Counted from the first letter of the stretch, positions 1 to 8,410 are shown. The stretch: 10,930 nt of DNA from Planctomycetaceae bacterium (GCA_947453875.1 CANGIH010000041.1:1-10930), one strand, 5' to 3'. The notes: generated by a model from the letters alone, not told the origin. Numbers and translations: made by a program.

Positions 1-408
<408 letters not shown>

Positions 409-453
409 TGGTGCCGCGGGGCCTGGGCCGGTAACAGCAGCGGATCCATCAGC

Positions 454-1962
454 ATGAACATCCTGCTCACCGGTGCCACCGGGTACGTGGGCAGTTGCCT
501 GCTTGGCGAACTGTGTCGCCGTGGCCACACGGTGCGCTGTCTCGCCCGCAATCCTGCCAAGATGGCGGGAATCATCGACCGCCTCCAGGGGAGCGGGGCA
601 GAGGAAGCCTTCGGGCCCTTCCCTGGGCAGGTCGAGGTGGTCGTGGGGGACGCATCCTCGAGCGATGTCCTCGCCCGGGCATGCGAGGGGATCGAGATCG
701 CCTACTGGCTTGTCCACTCGATGGACCGGGGCGTCGATTTCGAACGCGCCGATCGGCTCGCCGCCGAGCATTTCGCCGCCGCAGCCCGAGCTGCCGGCGT
801 GAGGCGAGTGGTCTATCTCGGTGGCCTCGGGACCGACGACGACAGTCTCTCGGCGCATCTGCGCAGCCGTCACGAGGTGGGGGCGCTCCTCCGTGCAGCA
901 GGCCTCGACGTCGTCGAGTTTAGGGCCTCGATTGTGATCGGGGCGGGAAGTTTTTCCTTCGACCTCGTCCGTTCGCTCGTCGAACGTCTGCCGGTGATGA
1001 TCTGTCCGGCCTGGCTTTCGACGCCGACGCAGCCGATCGCGATCGACGATGTCGTCGCCTATCTCGCGGATGCCGTCGACCTGCCTCCCGGGCCTCCACG
1101 GATGTACGAGATCGGCGGTCCAGATCGGGTGTCCTACGGCGAGATCATGCGCGAATATGCCCGGCAACGTCGACTGCGCAGGCTGCTCATCCCCGTGCCC
1201 GTACTCACGCCCCGGCTTTCGAGCCTGTGGCTCGCCCTGGTCACGCCGCGCTATTCGAAGATGGGGCGCAAGCTCATCGACGGCTTGAAGAACCCGACGG
1301 TCGTCAACGACACTGCGGCCCTCCGCGACTTTGCCATTCGCCCCCGGTCGCTCGCCGTGGCGGTGGAGGCCGCGAAGATCAACGAGGACACCTTCTTCGA
1401 GGGGCGTCGCTGGGCCGACATCGCCGATGCCGAGGAGCTGCCGCGCCGCTACGGCGGGCGGTTTGAGGGGCCGCGGCTGGTCGATCATCGCCATGCCACC
1501 ATCAACACCTCACCAGAGCGGGCCTTTGCCGCCATCGAACGGATCGGCGGGGCGCACGGCTGGTATGGCCACGACTGGCTGTGGCAACTCCGCGGCTGGA
1601 TGGATCGTGCCATCGGCGGGCCGGGAATGGCCCGGGGGCGACGTGATCCCGATCGGCTGGCCGGCGGCGACGTGCTCGACTGCTGGCGCGTCGAGGTCTG
1701 TGATCCGCCCCGGCGTCTCCGCCTCGCTGCGGAGATGAAGTTGCCTGGCCGTGGGTGGCTCGAATTCGAGATTGTGCCCCGCGATCCCCTGCCCCAAGAA
1801 GGGGGGCGTGTGACGATCCACCAGACCGCGGTATTCGATCCTCATGGCTTGGGAGGACTCGCCTACTGGTATGCGATCTGGCCCCTCCACGAGTTCGTGT
1901 TCGCAGGTATGCTTGCCGGAATCTGTGGGCATGCCACGGCGGAACGAACGGAGGGACAATGA
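454..1962 (+). CDS. Atypical NAD(P)-binding SDR oxidoreductase with C-terminal DUF2867
   Basis: A 502-residue two-domain protein. Residues 1-38 form a Rossmann start with the dinucleotide-binding loop TGATGYVG (residues 6-13), as in NmrA-like/atypical SDRs (YbjT group). The middle part (HLRSRHEVGALLRAAG, RASIVIGAGSFSFD, QPIAIDDVVAYL, YEIGGPDRVSYGEIMREYARQ) is typical of the long SDR family found in proteobacteria, actinobacteria and planctomycetes. It lacks a clear YxxxK catalytic pair, so it may bind nucleotide without classical dehydrogenase chemistry. From about residue 340 to the end the sequence matches DUF2867, finishing in YWYAIWPLHEFVFAGMLAGICGHA. Length and domain order are normal for the family. 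The ATG at 454 begins directly at the Rossmann strand (MNILLTGATG). The upstream Shine-Dalgarno is weak (GGA near 444). Substrate and pathway are unknown. Confidence 0.9.
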   Translation: MNILLTGATGYVGSCLLGELCRRGHTVRCLARNPAKMAGIIDRLQGSGAEEAFGPFPGQVEVVVGDASSSDVLARACEGIEIAYWLVHSMDRGVDFERADRLAAEHFAAAARAAGVRRVVYLGGLGTDDDSLSAHLRSRHEVGALLRAAGLDVVEFRASIVIGAGSFSFDLVRSLVERLPVMICPAWLSTPTQPIAIDDVVAYLADAVDLPPGPPRMYEIGGPDRVSYGEIMREYARQRRLRRLLIPVPVLTPRLSSLWLALVTPRYSKMGRKLIDGLKNPTVVNDTAALRDFAIRPRSLAVAVEAAKINEDTFFEGRRWADIADAEELPRRYGGRFEGPRLVDHRHATINTSPERAFAAIERIGGAHGWYGHDWLWQLRGWMDRAIGGPGMARGRRDPDRLAGGDVLDCWRVEVCDPPRRLRLAAEMKLPGRGWLEFEIVPRDPLPQEGGRVTIHQTAVFDPHGLGGLAYWYAIWPLHEFVFAGMLAGICGHATAERTEGQ

Positions 1963-2035
1963 CGAGCCATCCAGTCGCCTCATGCTTCGGAGGGGGGGCA
2001 CTCCGCCAGCGCAGCGCAAACTCCTGGGCCCGCCC

Positions 2036-2064
2036 TTGACAACCGGGTGAAACCGCACCATTTT
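2036..2064 (+). promoter_or_regulatory. Possible sigma70-type promoter upstream of the glycan operon
   Basis: A perfect TTGACA (2036-2041) lies about 110 bp before the dehydratase start. At a 17-bp spacing the -10 box would be CATTTT (2059-2064), only 3 of 6 matches to TATAAT, so the call rests mainly on the -35 box. It would give a 5' UTR of roughly 75 nt. It is the only good -35 match I noticed in this 182-bp gap. Confidence 0.3.
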
Positions 2065-2093
2065 CGGGAGATCCGGAACGGCGAAGTCCCGCT

Positions 2094-2110
2094 CCACGTG
2101 AGCGACGTGG
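2094..2110. repeat. Small inverted repeat, possible operator or UTR hairpin
   Basis: CCACGT-gagcg-ACGTGG is a perfect 6-bp inverted repeat with a 5-nt spacer. It lies between the possible promoter at 2036-2064 and the dehydratase start at 2145, a position suited to an operator or a leader hairpin. A repeat this short can arise by chance in GC-rich DNA. Confidence 0.3.
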
Positions 2111-2144
2111 CAGCGCGTCTGGGCGGGGAAAGTCGACCGAGTCC

Positions 2145-4133
2145 ATGCCTTCAACGCTCATCCTATCGACCGCGGCTGCCGTCCGGGCATGGGGGCGGTC
2201 GCTGAAGCCGACGCGGGAGTCGATTGTCACGGCGGCCGGCCTGACGCTCGTCTTCGGGGCAACCTATCTGGCTGCCTTCTTCTTCCGCAGCGAATTGCTT
2301 CTCCGGGCGTCCGACGCCGAGATGATCCTCCGGACGATCCGCTGGGTCGTGCTGGTGAAACTCCTGCTGTTCTACCTGCGGGGTATCTGCCACCGCCCCC
2401 TGCGGACGCTGCGATTCGAGGATCTGAGTCTTCTCGTTCGCACCACGACCACCGCCCTGCTCGTGTTCGTCGCCGCCAATTTTTATTGTCCCCAGCTGAT
2501 ACCGGACTGGATCCAGATCCCCCGGACCGTGCTCCTTCTCGACTGGGCCTTCACGCTCCTGGCGGTGGGGGGGGTGCAGGCGGCGGCGAGAAGCGTCTAT
2601 GAGGAAATCCTGCCGGCGAATCCTGTCGGGAACCAACGCAGCGCGCTGGTGATCGATGCCTCTCCGGCGGGGCGGGCGATCGCGTCGTCGCTGGCGACAT
2701 CAAGCTCCGGCTTCTTTGTTTCGGGACTGCTCGACGACGACGTCGGGAATGCCGTGGATCAAGGCGATGGGTTTCGGATCATCGGGGCGATCGACCATGC
2801 CGCGGTCTGCGCTGGCCGGTTGCGGGTGTCCGACATCGTCGTACGGCAGGGAAGCGTCTATGGAGCCCGGCTCCGGCGGCTCGCCGAGTCCTGTCACGAG
2901 GCTGGCTTGCGGGTCTGGATCGCCGACCTGCCGTCGCGCCCCGCCGCCGGGATCGGAGAGGCAGGGAATCGATCGCCTGCACGACCACACGTCCGCTCCC
3001 TGGAACTGCGCGACTTGATCAGCCATCCCGAAACGCAGTTGGAGGGTTTTGAGAGCAGGATGCAATCATGGATCGGCGGGGAGACGATCCTGGTCACTGG
3101 CGCGGGGGGATCGATTGGTGCGGAGATCTGCCGACAATTGGTGCCCCTCAGGCCAGCCAGAATCCTCCTCCTCGACCGTTCGGAACTCGCGCTGTTCGAG
3201 ATCCACGCCGAACTGGCGGATGGGGATCGGATCGAGGGCGGCGGCACCGTGGTCGTGCCGATCCTGGCCGACATCACCAATGCGGACCGCATTGGGCAGG
3301 TCTTTCGCGAGCACAAACCCGGGATCGTCATCCACGCGGCGGCATACAAGCATGTGCCGATGCTGGAATCGCATCCAGCCGACGCGATCGGGAACAACGT
3401 CGTCGCCACCGCGTCGCTTGCGGAGATCGCCCAAACGCACGGGACGAGGTCGTTCATCGCCCTGTCGACCGACAAAGCGGTTCACCCGAATTGCGTGATG
3501 GGCGCCACCAAGCTCGTCGCGGAACGGATTCTCCAGTCCCTCGGAGAGACATCGGCGACCCGATTCGTCGTCGTCCGTTTCGGCAATGTCCTCGGGTCGA
3601 GCGGAAGTGCCGTGGGGATCTTCCGACGGCAACTGTCGCAAAGGCGCGCCGTCACGGTCACCGATCCTGGTGCCAGTCGCTTTTTTCTGACCGGGGCCGA
3701 GGCCGCCAGGCTCGTGCTGTTTGCCGGAGCCGTCTCCGAGACCGGAGGAACGTTTGTGCTCGACATGGGCGACCCGCTGCCGGTCGTTGAGATCGTCGAG
3801 AGCCTGGCGTTCGTCATGCACATCCCCCAGGACTCCTTCACGATCCGCTTCACAGGACTCAGGCCTGGGGAAAAGTTGACGGAGGAACTGTTTTTCGAGG
3901 ATGAGATCCGCAGCCGCGTGACCGGGGCCCCCGTCTTCAGGGTGCAGCGGCCCTCGATCCCCTCCGAACGGATCCATCGTTGGCTCGGGGAATTGCAGAT
4001 CGCTGCCGCCGGCGGATCGCGTGAATCGGCCCGCGAGACTCTCATGAAGATCGTGGCCGGCGACTGTGCAGCGGTGTCCGTGAAGGTTGCCGACGACCGA
4101 CAGACCACCAATCCCGGGGCGGCACTCTCGTGA
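2145..4133 (+). CDS. Membrane-bound nucleotide-sugar 4,6-dehydratase, CapD/WbpM/PglF type
   Basis: A 662-residue protein of the long FlaA1/WbpM/PglF class. These enzymes convert a UDP-N-acetyl-hexosamine (usually UDP-GlcNAc) to the 4-keto-6-deoxy sugar, the precursor of bacillosamine, QuiNAc or FucNAc residues in surface glycans. Four hydrophobic segments lie at about 27-47, 64-80, 97-113 and 126-147. A first Rossmann-like region follows at about 165-260. The catalytic SDR domain begins at the NAD loop TGAGGSIG (318-325). The active-site block reads STDKAVHPNCVMGATK (441-456), with Met452 and Lys456 in place of the usual YxxxK, as in WbpM/PglF. GLRPGEKLTEELFF is also characteristic. The stop overlaps the start of the next gene (GTGA), implying translational coupling. 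A G-rich tract near 2121-2131 is a distant Shine-Dalgarno candidate. The exact sugar cannot be read from sequence. Confidence 0.93.
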   Translation: MPSTLILSTAAAVRAWGRSLKPTRESIVTAAGLTLVFGATYLAAFFFRSELLLRASDAEMILRTIRWVVLVKLLLFYLRGICHRPLRTLRFEDLSLLVRTTTTALLVFVAANFYCPQLIPDWIQIPRTVLLLDWAFTLLAVGGVQAAARSVYEEILPANPVGNQRSALVIDASPAGRAIASSLATSSSGFFVSGLLDDDVGNAVDQGDGFRIIGAIDHAAVCAGRLRVSDIVVRQGSVYGARLRRLAESCHEAGLRVWIADLPSRPAAGIGEAGNRSPARPHVRSLELRDLISHPETQLEGFESRMQSWIGGETILVTGAGGSIGAEICRQLVPLRPARILLLDRSELALFEIHAELADGDRIEGGGTVVVPILADITNADRIGQVFREHKPGIVIHAAAYKHVPMLESHPADAIGNNVVATASLAEIAQTHGTRSFIALSTDKAVHPNCVMGATKLVAERILQSLGETSATRFVVVRFGNVLGSSGSAVGIFRRQLSQRRAVTVTDPGASRFFLTGAEAARLVLFAGAVSETGGTFVLDMGDPLPVVEIVESLAFVMHIPQDSFTIRFTGLRPGEKLTEELFFEDEIRSRVTGAPVFRVQRPSIPSERIHRWLGELQIAAAGGSRESARETLMKIVAGDCAAVSVKVADDRQTTNPGAALS

Positions 4134-5254
4134 ACGAAGCGACCAATCCCAGGCTGTTCCCCACGCTCGACTCGATCGAGTCGATTCTCTGGCCAGGGGG
4201 AGCCCTTCTCGTTTTCTTCGTCACGGCGGTGCTCGTCGACACCATGATCCTGCTGGCGATGCGCTGGCGACTCCTCGACCTGCCGAATATCCGCAGCGCC
4301 CACTCGCTTCCCACCGCACGCGGGGGGGGCACTCCGATGGTGCTGACCTGCTGCCTGGCCTCGCTGTCGGTGGGATTTCGTTGGCCCTCGCTCGCTTTCG
4401 GCGTGGTGCTCGGGATCGTGCTGCCGAGCCTCGCGATCGCGGTGGTGGGATTCCTCGACGATCTCAAGCCTCTGCGGGCGAGCCTCCGGCTTCTCGTGCA
4501 GATCGCCGTGGCGGTGGCGGTCGTTCTCGTGCTTGGGCCGCTCCGTTCGGTGAGCCTCCCGGGATTCGGGCCGATCGGGTTCGGATGGCTGGCGTGGCCG
4601 CTTTCGATCGTGTGGATCGTCGGCCTCACCAACGCCTTCAATTTCATGGACGGCTCCGACGGGATGGCGGCGCTTGGGGCGTTTGTCGTGGCGGCCGCGA
4701 TGGTGTTTATGGGCCTGGTGACCGGCGATCTGGCGATGGTGCTCCTCGCCGCGTTCGTCGGCGCTGCTGCCGGCGGTTTCCTCGTCTTCAATTGGTCCCC
4801 TGCCCGGATCTTCATGGGGGACGTCGGGAGCGCGTTTCTCGGCACCTTCTTCGCTGCGCTGGCGCTTCTCGCCTCCCAACAGTCGCGTGAGGCGGTGTTC
4901 ATCCCCATGGTGATGGCACTCTGGCCATACATCTACGACCCCCTCCTTTCGGTCATGCGGAGGGCATGGAATGGCCACAATCCGCTCGTACCCCACCGCG
5001 AATTCCTCTTCCACCGCCTCATTCGCAGCGGCACCAGCCACCGTCATGCCGCGATCCTCTACGCGGTCCTTTCCCTGATGGGAGGCGCCGCGGGACTCCT
5101 CATGCTCGACGAGGGGATTCCGCCCGCCTCGCGCTGCCTGCTCCCCCTCACGACGGTCTTGCTTGCGGCGGGGCTGACGTATGGGATCGAAAGACGCTGC
5201 CGTCAGGTGGGCTTGGACAACGCGACTCGACGACCAGCCGGCGTGCCGGGCTGA
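4130..5254 (+). CDS. Polyprenyl-phosphate sugar-1-phosphate transferase, WecA/WbpL (GT4/MraY) family
   Basis: A 374-residue polytopic membrane protein of the MraY/WecA/TagO superfamily, which transfers a sugar-1-phosphate from a UDP-sugar to undecaprenyl phosphate at the inner face of the cytoplasmic membrane. Visible motifs in order: TARGGGTP; the metal-binding DD in GFLDDLK (D110, D111); NAFNFMDGSDGMA (N168-A180, with D174 and D177); FMGDVGSAFLG (from F228, D231); and the C-terminal PHREFLFHRL (H289, H295) seen in WecA/WbpL-type members. About ten hydrophobic segments run through the chain. Start GTG at 4130 overlaps the dehydratase stop by 4 bp, so the two are probably co-translated. The pairing parallels wbpM/wbpL in Pseudomonas, where the dehydratase makes the precursor of the sugar that WbpL loads. 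The HREF-type tail and the neighbour argue against MraY of peptidoglycan synthesis. Confidence 0.92.
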   Translation: MNEATNPRLFPTLDSIESILWPGGALLVFFVTAVLVDTMILLAMRWRLLDLPNIRSAHSLPTARGGGTPMVLTCCLASLSVGFRWPSLAFGVVLGIVLPSLAIAVVGFLDDLKPLRASLRLLVQIAVAVAVVLVLGPLRSVSLPGFGPIGFGWLAWPLSIVWIVGLTNAFNFMDGSDGMAALGAFVVAAAMVFMGLVTGDLAMVLLAAFVGAAAGGFLVFNWSPARIFMGDVGSAFLGTFFAALALLASQQSREAVFIPMVMALWPYIYDPLLSVMRRAWNGHNPLVPHREFLFHRLIRSGTSHRHAAILYAVLSLMGGAAGLLMLDEGIPPASRCLLPLTTVLLAAGLTYGIERRCRQVGLDNATRRPAGVPG

Positions 5255-5276
5255 ACTCGCCTGGGGCCACCGACGG

Positions 5277-6215
5277 CTACAACGTCTCGGCGGGGCGCTG
5301 GACACACCTTCGGCACGCATCATCGCATTCCAGTTGAATGGTCGTGTGGTCGATGCGGAAGCGGCTGCGAAGATCCTCTGTCGCTCGGGCGAGGACCTGT
5401 TCATGGGCGTCTGCGTCGGGCACCACCAGATGGACCGTCAGCGAGATCTCGGAGGTGCTGGCGTTCCAGACGTGGAGATCATGGACCTCGGTGACTCCCG
5501 GGATCACGGCGAGCAGGCTCGTGACGGCCGCTGGGTCGAGTCCGCGTGGAACCGCGTCGAGTGCCAGATCGATGCTCTCGCGGAACAGGCCCCACGTTCC
5601 GACGACGATCGCCACGGTGATCGCGATGCCCACGATCGGATCGATCCAGGCTTTCCCGGTCAGGGCGATCACGATGCCCGCGACCACGACCCCCGCCGAC
5701 ACCGCCGCATCGGCCGCCATGTGGAGGAAGGCTCCGCGGACGTTGGCATCGCTCCCCGACCCACGGAAAAAGAGGAGCGCGGTCATCGTGTTGATGACGA
5801 CGCCGATCCCCGCCACCACCACGACGATCGGGCCCGTGACATGCACCGGATCGCGGAGCCGGTGAACGGCCTCCAGAAGAATGCCCCCGCAGGCCGTGAG
5901 AAGGAGGATGGCGTTGGTCAGCGCCGCGTAGATCGTCGATCGCCGCAATCCCCAGGTGTATCGCGGCGTGGGGGGACGACGGGCGAGCCGGCTGGCGCCC
6001 CAGGCGAGGAGCAGGCCGACCACGTCGCCGGCGTTGTGCCCCGCATCGGCCAGCAGGGCGAGGGATCCCCCGATCACTCCTGCCGCGATTTCGGCGACCA
6101 CGAACAGCGAGTTGAGCCCGACGCCGATCGCCATCGCCCGATCGAACCGTTCAGGGCTGATTCCGTGGGAGTGGCCGTGGTGGTGGCCCGGTGAGTGATC
6201 GTGGGCGCAGGGCAT
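5277..6215 (-). CDS. Cation diffusion facilitator (CzcD/ZitB-type metal exporter)
   Basis: A 312-residue inner-membrane metal/proton antiporter, most likely for zinc. The N-terminus is histidine-rich (HDHSPGHHHGHSHG, residues 5-18), as in CzcD, ZitB and ZnT proteins. The transport-site pairs are present: H60-x3-D64 in ADAGHNAGD (TM2) and H165-x3-D169 in HMAADAAVS (TM5). This HD/HD set is usually linked to zinc. Six hydrophobic segments precede a cytoplasmic C-terminal domain containing VHDLHVWNAS (H245, H248). The tail has an extra Cys-rich end (ECDDACRRC) that might bind metal. The stop (TAG, 5277-5279) is 22 bp from the stop of the convergent transferase gene, with no clear terminator between them. 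No metal-responsive regulator is adjacent. The start ATG (6213-6215) has no strong Shine-Dalgarno but fits the His-rich family N-terminus. Confidence 0.95.
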   Translation of the reverse strand: MPCAHDHSPGHHHGHSHGISPERFDRAMAIGVGLNSLFVVAEIAAGVIGGSLALLADAGHNAGDVVGLLLAWGASRLARRPPTPRYTWGLRRSTIYAALTNAILLLTACGGILLEAVHRLRDPVHVTGPIVVVVAGIGVVINTMTALLFFRGSGSDANVRGAFLHMAADAAVSAGVVVAGIVIALTGKAWIDPIVGIAITVAIVVGTWGLFRESIDLALDAVPRGLDPAAVTSLLAVIPGVTEVHDLHVWNASTSEISLTVHLVVPDADAHEQVLARATEDLRSRFRIDHTTIQLECDDACRRCVQRPAETL

Positions 6216-6266
6216 GCGGATGAACCGGGAGAAGATGGGGGCTGGCCCGGGGACGCCTGTGTTACA

Positions 6267-6284
6267 ACAGCCGGGCGAGGCTGT
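6267..6284. repeat. Palindrome 1 in the divergent CDF/oxidoreductase gap
   Basis: ACAGCC-N6-GGCTGT is a perfect 6-bp inverted repeat with a 6-nt spacer. It lies in the 141-bp gap between the divergent cation exporter (starts 6215, minus) and the oxidoreductase (starts 6357, plus). Position and spacing suit an operator half-site pair or a leader hairpin. No clear -10/-35 pair is visible nearby. Confidence 0.4.
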
Positions 6285-6291
6285 CGATCAT

Positions 6292-6313
6292 ATGCTGCCG
6301 CAGCGGGCAGCAT
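6292..6313. repeat. Palindrome 2 in the divergent CDF/oxidoreductase gap
   Basis: ATGCTGCC-N6-GGCAGCAT is a perfect 8-bp inverted repeat with a 6-nt spacer, 27 bp centre-to-centre from the palindrome at 6267-6284. The equal spacer length in both suggests a related origin or shared recognition. It ends 43 bp before the oxidoreductase start and could be an operator or a hairpin in its leader. Confidence 0.45.
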
Positions 6314-6356
6314 CGACTCGGCCTCGCTGGGGATCGAAACGACAGGGGGAATGGCG

Positions 6357-7478
6357 ATGGACACGATGCGCGTGGCGGTGATCGGGCGGACCGGCCGGGG
6401 TGACTGGGGGCACGCCATCGATGAATTGTGGGCCGACGTCGAGGGGGCCCAACTCGTGGCGGTCGCCGACGAGTCGGCCGATGGGCTGGCCAAGGCCACC
6501 TCGCGACTCCAGGTCGACGCCTCGAATCCGGGCGTGGCGTTCCGCGACTGGCGGGCGATGCTTGCGGAGGTGAAGCCTGACATCGTTTCGGTGTGCATGC
6601 GTCACATCGATTGCCATGCCGAGATGGCGGTGGCCGCGGCCGAAGCGGGAGTGAAGGGGATCTTCATGGAGAAGCCCTTCGTTCGCACGCCTGTCGAGGC
6701 CGATGCGGTGATCGCCGCATGCCGCACATCGGGCACGAAACTGGCGCTGGCGATGGTCAATCGTCACAGCCCGACCTATTCGATCGTCCGCGATCTCCTC
6801 GAGGATGGACGCATCGGCCGCCTCCTCGAACTGCGGGGACGCGGCAAGGAGGACGCCCGAGGGGGCGGCGAGGACCTGTGGGTGCTCGGCTGCCATGTCC
6901 TCGACATGATGGCTGATCTCGGTGGGGCGCCGCGCTGGTGTCAGGCGACCATCAGCCGCGAGGGCCGTCCGATCGCGAAGTCGGATGCCAAGGAAGGGCC
7001 TGAGGGGCTCGGGTTGATCGCCGGTGACTCGGTGGTGGCGACGTACGGCATGGCCGACGGGCCGATCGGATCCTTCGCGAGTATCCGCGAGGCGGGCCTC
7101 AAGCAGCCGAACTTCGGCCTCACGCTCGTCGGTACGAAGGGGGCGATCCATATCCGCCCTGACAACATGCCCCATGCCTACTTTCGCGAGGCACCGCTGT
7201 GGCGCGTCGACAAGGAATTTCCCTGGCTGCCGATCGGGCCCGATGGCATCGGCGAGGGCCTGCCTGTCGACGAGGCCGACAGGGTTGCCCAACGCGCTGC
7301 CTGGGCTCGGCGCGCCGCTGCCGATCTCGTGGCGTCGATCCATGAGGATCGCGAACCCGCCGCCGGCATGTATGCCGGGCAGACCACCGTTGAGATGACG
7401 GCCGCGGCATTTGCTTCGTCGCTCACCGGTGAGCGGATCGCCTGGCCGCTCGCCAACCGCGACAATCCATTGGCCTGA
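6357..7478 (+). CDS. Gfo/Idh/MocA family oxidoreductase
   Basis: A 373-residue NAD(P)-dependent sugar or cyclitol dehydrogenase-like protein. The N-terminal Rossmann fold starts MDTMRVAVIGRTGRGDWGH, where the glycine loop is G10-R-T-G-R-G rather than the common GxGxxG with small residues. The family's catalytic-lysine motif EKP is at residues 105-107. The second-domain motif GCHVLDMM places H180 and D183 where family members bind substrate. The frame is open back to a GTG at 6195, but that region overlaps the divergent exporter and lacks similarity. ATG 6357 has AGGGGG (6344-6349) 7 nt upstream, whereas ATG 6351 is too close to it, so 6357 is preferred. The hydrolase gene follows after 32 bp and is probably cotranscribed. 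There is no signal peptide, so the protein is cytoplasmic. Substrate unknown; planctomycetes carry many paralogues. Confidence 0.9.
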   Translation: MDTMRVAVIGRTGRGDWGHAIDELWADVEGAQLVAVADESADGLAKATSRLQVDASNPGVAFRDWRAMLAEVKPDIVSVCMRHIDCHAEMAVAAAEAGVKGIFMEKPFVRTPVEADAVIAACRTSGTKLALAMVNRHSPTYSIVRDLLEDGRIGRLLELRGRGKEDARGGGEDLWVLGCHVLDMMADLGGAPRWCQATISREGRPIAKSDAKEGPEGLGLIAGDSVVATYGMADGPIGSFASIREAGLKQPNFGLTLVGTKGAIHIRPDNMPHAYFREAPLWRVDKEFPWLPIGPDGIGEGLPVDEADRVAQRAAWARRAAADLVASIHEDREPAAGMYAGQTTVEMTAAAFASSLTGERIAWPLANRDNPLA

Positions 7479-7510
7479 TCCGCCCATCCCCTTTCTCTGG
7501 AGCCAGCCGC

Positions 7511-8410
7511 ATGTCTTTCACTCCGCCCCTGCCGTTCGTTCTCATTCTCCTCGCCATCCTGTCGGTGACGGCGGAGACGCCCTTCCTGGCTTCTGCTGCG
7601 GAGGTGCCCGAGGAGATCCGACTCTGGCCCGACGGCGTGCCCGGTGATCGGATCCCGGCAGATCCGGCCGAGAGGGTGGAGCGGGGCAGGGATGACATCC
7701 AGCGTCGCTCCCACGTTTCCGATCCCCGTTTGATCGTCCATGCCCTGCCGGCGATTCCGGGAAAGCTCCGGCCGGCCGTGATTGTGCTGCCTGGCGGTGG
7801 CTACAACATCCTCGCCGATGATCACGAGGGGGGCGAGATCGGCCGGTTTCTCAACGGCCATGGGATCGTGGCATTCACGCTCCTCTACCGAGTGCCCACC
7901 GGAAGCCTCACGCAGTCCGATGCAGGCCCGGTGATGGATGCCCAGAAAGCGGTGTCGGTCGTCCGCGGCCGAGCGGCCGAACTCGGCGTCGATCCGGCAC
8001 GGATCGGACTGATGGGCTTCTCGGCAGGGGGGCACACCGCCCTGGTCGCGGCGACCACAAAGCCCTCGTTCCCCGCTGCAGCCGGTGATCCATCGAGCCG
8101 CCCCGACTGCACGATCCTGATCTATCCCTGGCGGGTGCTCGACAACGAGGGAAAGGGATTGTGGCCTGGTGTGGTTGTCGATGCCTCCACCGCGCCGACC
8201 TTCATCGCCCAGACCGCCGATGACACCGCGTCACCCGCCAAGGGGGCGGTGGCGCTCTTCGGTGCCCTCCTTGACGCAAAGGTGCCGGCCGAACTTCATG
8301 TCTATGAGCGTGGAGGGCATGGCTACGGGCTCCGCCGTCGGGAGAACGCGCCGGGCACGGCCGACTGGCCGGCGCGGCTCGTGGATTGGCTCGAGGGACG
8401 CGGCTTCTGA
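7511..8410 (+). CDS. Secreted alpha/beta hydrolase, acetylxylan esterase/BD-FAE-like
   Basis: A 299-residue exported esterase-like protein. Residues 1 to about 30 form a signal peptide (hydrophobic core PFVLILLAILSV, probable cleavage after LASAA). The mature part has the oxyanion-hole segment LPGGGY (93-98), the nucleophile elbow GFSAGG with Ser171, the acid within TADD (D237 or D238) and the His of GGHGYG (H270), a complete Ser-Asp-His triad in canonical order. The pattern VLPGGGYNILADDHEG and GRFLNGHGIVAFTLLYR is typical of the planctomycete and Bacteroidetes esterases annotated as acetylxylan or feruloyl esterase (BD-FAE, DLH-like). Likely substrates are acyl esters on polysaccharides, in the periplasm or outside. 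GGAG (7499-7502) sits 8 nt before the ATG. It probably shares an operon with the upstream oxidoreductase, which may act on a released sugar; that link is inference. Confidence 0.9.
   Translation: MSFTPPLPFVLILLAILSVTAETPFLASAAEVPEEIRLWPDGVPGDRIPADPAERVERGRDDIQRRSHVSDPRLIVHALPAIPGKLRPAVIVLPGGGYNILADDHEGGEIGRFLNGHGIVAFTLLYRVPTGSLTQSDAGPVMDAQKAVSVVRGRAAELGVDPARIGLMGFSAGGHTALVAATTKPSFPAAAGDPSSRPDCTILIYPWRVLDNEGKGLWPGVVVDASTAPTFIAQTADDTASPAKGAVALFGALLDAKVPAELHVYERGGHGYGLRRRENAPGTADWPARLVDWLEGRGF

Noticed and set aside
1988..2005. CGGAG-N8-CTCCG as a terminator for the SDR gene
   Set aside because: Only a 5-bp stem over a G-rich loop with no T-tract; not distinguishable from chance.
3066..3977. 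303-residue open frame on the minus strand
   Set aside because: Antisense shadow of the catalytic domain of the dehydratase, with charged low-complexity composition and no motifs.
3482..5404. 640-residue open frame on the minus strand
   Set aside because: It lies antisense to the dehydratase and transferase genes, is rich in Arg, His and Pro as expected of a GC-rich shadow frame, and shows no family motifs.
5181..6194. 337-residue open frame on the plus strand
   Set aside because: Antisense to the cation exporter, whose own frame has a complete set of family motifs; this frame is a run of Arg, Asp and His.
6195..6356. N-terminal extension of the oxidoreductase from a GTG at 6195
   Set aside because: It would overlap the exporter's start and the two palindromes and adds no conserved sequence. 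ATG 6357 has a well-spaced Shine-Dalgarno and begins at the Rossmann strand.
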